Positions 62,616-64,000 of a stretch of DNA of 64,000 nucleotides are shown here, piece after piece; position 1 is the stretch's first letter, and every line of letters begins with the position of its first letter. The notes beneath the pieces were generated by a model. The model did no database searches. It was not told the origin of the DNA and was given only the letters and a program-made list of their open reading frames with translations. Source of the stretch: Oscillospiraceae bacterium (GTDB lineage Bacteria; Bacillota; Clostridia; Oscillospirales; Oscillospiraceae); assembly GCA_017465625.1 (NCBI GenBank), contig JAFTVV010000030.1, positions 62,001 through 126,000 of the forward strand. The letters run 5' to 3'. A program made the position numbers and the translations under genes.

Positions 62616-62843
62616 TCATACTCTGAACTCAAATAATTTGCTTGGGGGAATATCCAATGCTTCTGCCAGCTTAAACAAGATATCAAAAGAAACACTTACC
62701 TTACCTAATTCAATGGAACTAACATAAGTTCGGTGAATGTCAACCATTTCTGCCAGCTGGGTTTGAGACAGCCTTTTCTTCTTGCGATAATATACGACAT
62801 TCAAACCAAACTGTTGGTATAGGTCTTTATATTCATCTTTCAT
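62616..62843 (-). CDS. Small XRE-family transcriptional regulator
   Basis: 75 residues, nearly all a Cro/C1-type helix-turn-helix: GLNVVYYRKKKRLSQTQLAEMV, then RTYVSSIELGKVSV and LFKLAEALDIPPSKLFEF. Stand-alone HTH proteins of this size usually repress their own or a neighbouring promoter. It is divergent from the surface-protein gene and a 15-base direct repeat lies between the two. Confidence 0.88.
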   Translation of the reverse strand: MKDEYKDLYQQFGLNVVYYRKKKRLSQTQLAEMVDIHRTYVSSIELGKVSVSFDILFKLAEALDIPPSKLFEFRV

Positions 62844-62878
62844 ATCTACTGCCCCCTTTTGTTATATTTTACCCTAAC

Positions 62879-62939
62879 GAATGCAAAATATGAACAGACG
62901 CAAAATCGATATGCGCGATTGACAGAATGCAGAATATGA
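62879..62939. promoter_or_regulatory. Direct repeat, candidate binding site for the XRE regulator
   Basis: GAATGCAAAATATGA (62879-62893) and GAATGCAGAATATGA (62925-62939) match at 14 of 15 bases, 46 bases apart. The second copy fills the spacer of the surface-protein promoter. Confidence 0.5.
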
Positions 62940-62947
62940 TTTATAAT
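62919..62947 (+). promoter_or_regulatory. Sigma-A promoter for the surface-protein gene
   Basis: Full consensus TTGACA (62919-62924), 17 bases, TATAAT (62942-62947). The start codon is at 62992. Confidence 0.8.
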
Positions 62948-62991
62948 CTTAAATGGTAATCCACTATAATATTTTGAAAGGTAGACAGAAA

Positions 62992-64000
62992 ATGAAGAAT
63001 ATAACTAAGAAACTATGCGCAACTATGTTGTCGATCTGCTTGCTGGCTACGATTCTAATGTGTATACCCACAACAGCACACGCAGCAGGCGGAACCTATG
63101 GTAATCTGTCGTGGGATATCACCAATGGAACGCTTACGATCTCTGGATACGGTGATATGCCGGAAGGCTATTCCTCTGATTACCCTTGGTACAATAAATC
63201 GTTCACAACGGTTGATATCCGAAGCGGTGTTACATCTATTGCACCTTATGCCTTTTTTTGTCACAGTATTAGTTGTATGTATATTCCCCTTAGTGTGAGA
63301 AATATTGGACATCGCGCAACCTATTTATCCGGCCAACCCGATATATACTATGCAGGCAGTTTGGAAGATAGAAAAGCCCTTTTGTCATGGGGTGAAATGA
63401 ATCACGGTGTGGCACAAGGAACTTGGCACTATTCGTCTCATTCCCATCAGTGGACGTTAAAAAGCACAACCTCTGCTACCTGTACTGCCAACGGTGCAAA
63501 TACTTATTCCTGCCACTGTGGCAGCACAAGAACGGAGCAGCTTTCGGCACTGGGGCATAATTATTCCGGAAGTGTTTCGTATAATTGGACGCAGACGAAC
63601 GGAAGCTATCGAGTTACAGCAAACAAATACTGTGTGAGAAATTGTGGTCAAAGCATTACAGAAACGGTCACTGCACAGCAAACAGAGATCAAGGCTGCTA
63701 CCTGCACAGCAAGCGGGCAAATCCAATGCACCGCAACTTTTTCCAATTCTGCATTCTCTACACAAGTAAAAACTTTCTCCACGCCACCTATCGGACATAC
63801 CTATAAAGATACGGTAACTCCCCCGACCTGCACAGAAAAAGGCTTTACCACGCATACCTGCCATTGCGGTCATTCATATGTGGATTCCTATGTGGATGCG
63901 CTGGGGCACAAGTGGAATAACGGCGTTATTACAACACAACCTACCTGTACGCAGAAAGGTGTAAAGACCTATACCTGCACAACATGCAGTTCTACAAAAA
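62992..64000 (+). CDS. Secreted surface protein with BspA-like leucine-rich repeat and cysteine repeats, 3' part outside window
   Basis: Read from the plus strand: ATG 62992 opens a frame that stays open to base 64000 (336 codons), so the end is missing. A signal peptide (KKLCATMLSICLLATILMC, then TTAHAAGG as likely cleavage site) is followed by an LRR_5/BspA-like part (about residues 40-125: TISGYGDMPEGY, DIRSGVTSIAPYAFF). Then cysteine repeats of about 35-50 residues each appear: CTANGANTYSCHCG...ALGH, CTEKGFTTHTCHCG...ALGH, CTQKGVKTYTCTTC. These are typical of large exported proteins of gut clostridia, probably wall-bound adhesins; binding partner unknown. Confidence 0.85.
   Translation, partial: MKNITKKLCATMLSICLLATILMCIPTTAHAAGGTYGNLSWDITNGTLTISGYGDMPEGYSSDYPWYNKSFTTVDIRSGVTSIAPYAFFCHSISCMYIPLSVRNIGHRATYLSGQPDIYYAGSLEDRKALLSWGEMNHGVAQGTWHYSSHSHQWTLKSTTSATCTANGANTYSCHCGSTRTEQLSALGHNYSGSVSYNWTQTNGSYRVTANKYCVRNCGQSITETVTAQQTEIKAATCTASGQIQCTATFSNSAFSTQVKTFSTPPIGHTYKDTVTPPTCTEKGFTTHTCHCGHSYVDSYVDALGHKWNNGVITTQPTCTQKGVKTYTCTTCSSTK

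Overview
The window looks like chromosomal DNA of an anaerobic, low-GC-lineage Gram-positive bacterium, most likely a gut Clostridia (Oscillospiraceae/Ruminococcaceae-like). Supporting signs are Firmicutes-only or Firmicutes-typical genes (YmfF/YmfH, DnaD plus DnaC/DnaI loader, a T-box methionyl-tRNA synthetase, split transketolase, Firmicutes-type EutT, rubrerythrin, clostripain-type protease), strong sigma-A promoters and lipoprotein-rich surface proteins. No 16S gene is present, so the lineage is an inference.

Layout. 1-4.1 kb: a cut-off XRE/DUF3990 gene, then the translationally coupled ymfF-ymfH-lgt operon. 4.2-14.3 kb: a compact 12-gene ethanolamine-utilisation operon (eutG-A-B-C-L-E-M-T-pduL-unknown-N-H) encoding a bacterial microcompartment. 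Ethanolamine enters by EutH and EutBC splits it to acetaldehyde, with the B12 cofactor supplied by EutT and the enzyme reactivated by EutA. EutE and EutG convert acetaldehyde to acetyl-CoA and ethanol, and PduL makes acetyl phosphate, all inside a shell of EutM, EutL and EutN. 14.3-16.7 kb: T-box leader and metG. 16.7-17.1 kb: non-coding palindromic repeat DNA. 17.2-23.0 kb: an ABC-2 exporter pair and a polyamine importer potA-potB-potCD with a fused permease/binding protein. 23.2-25.6 kb: M23 peptidase, a small Cys-rich protein, TspO and rubrerythrin. 25.6-31.9 kb: aspartate-family amino acid genes, with hom-lysC-asd leftward and thrC-thrB rightward from one interleaved promoter. 31.9-36.7 kb: two secreted peptidase-like lipoproteins.

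37.0-55.8 kb is a surface-polysaccharide locus made of two divergent operons. The leftward arm makes and modifies sugars (UDP-HexNAc dehydrogenase and C4-epimerase, AsnB-like and ATP-grasp ligases, formyltransferase, deacetylase, two glycosyltransferases). The rightward arm holds two EpsG-like polymerase candidates, a double glycosyltransferase, a flippase, two acyltransferases, another glycosyltransferase and GtrA. The gene set suggests a polymer containing an N-acetylhexosaminuronic acid whose carboxyl may be amidated or coupled to an amino acid. An AT-rich pair of genes (50.7-52.8 kb) appears inserted within it.

55.9-64.0 kb: split transketolase, an AT-rich orphan gene, dnaD-dnaC-gph, tRNA-Leu(TAA), a palindromic repeat and hairpin array, a MazG-like pyrophosphohydrolase, an XRE regulator and the start of a cysteine-repeat surface protein that runs off the window. 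Small hairpin repeats recur between genes across the window.
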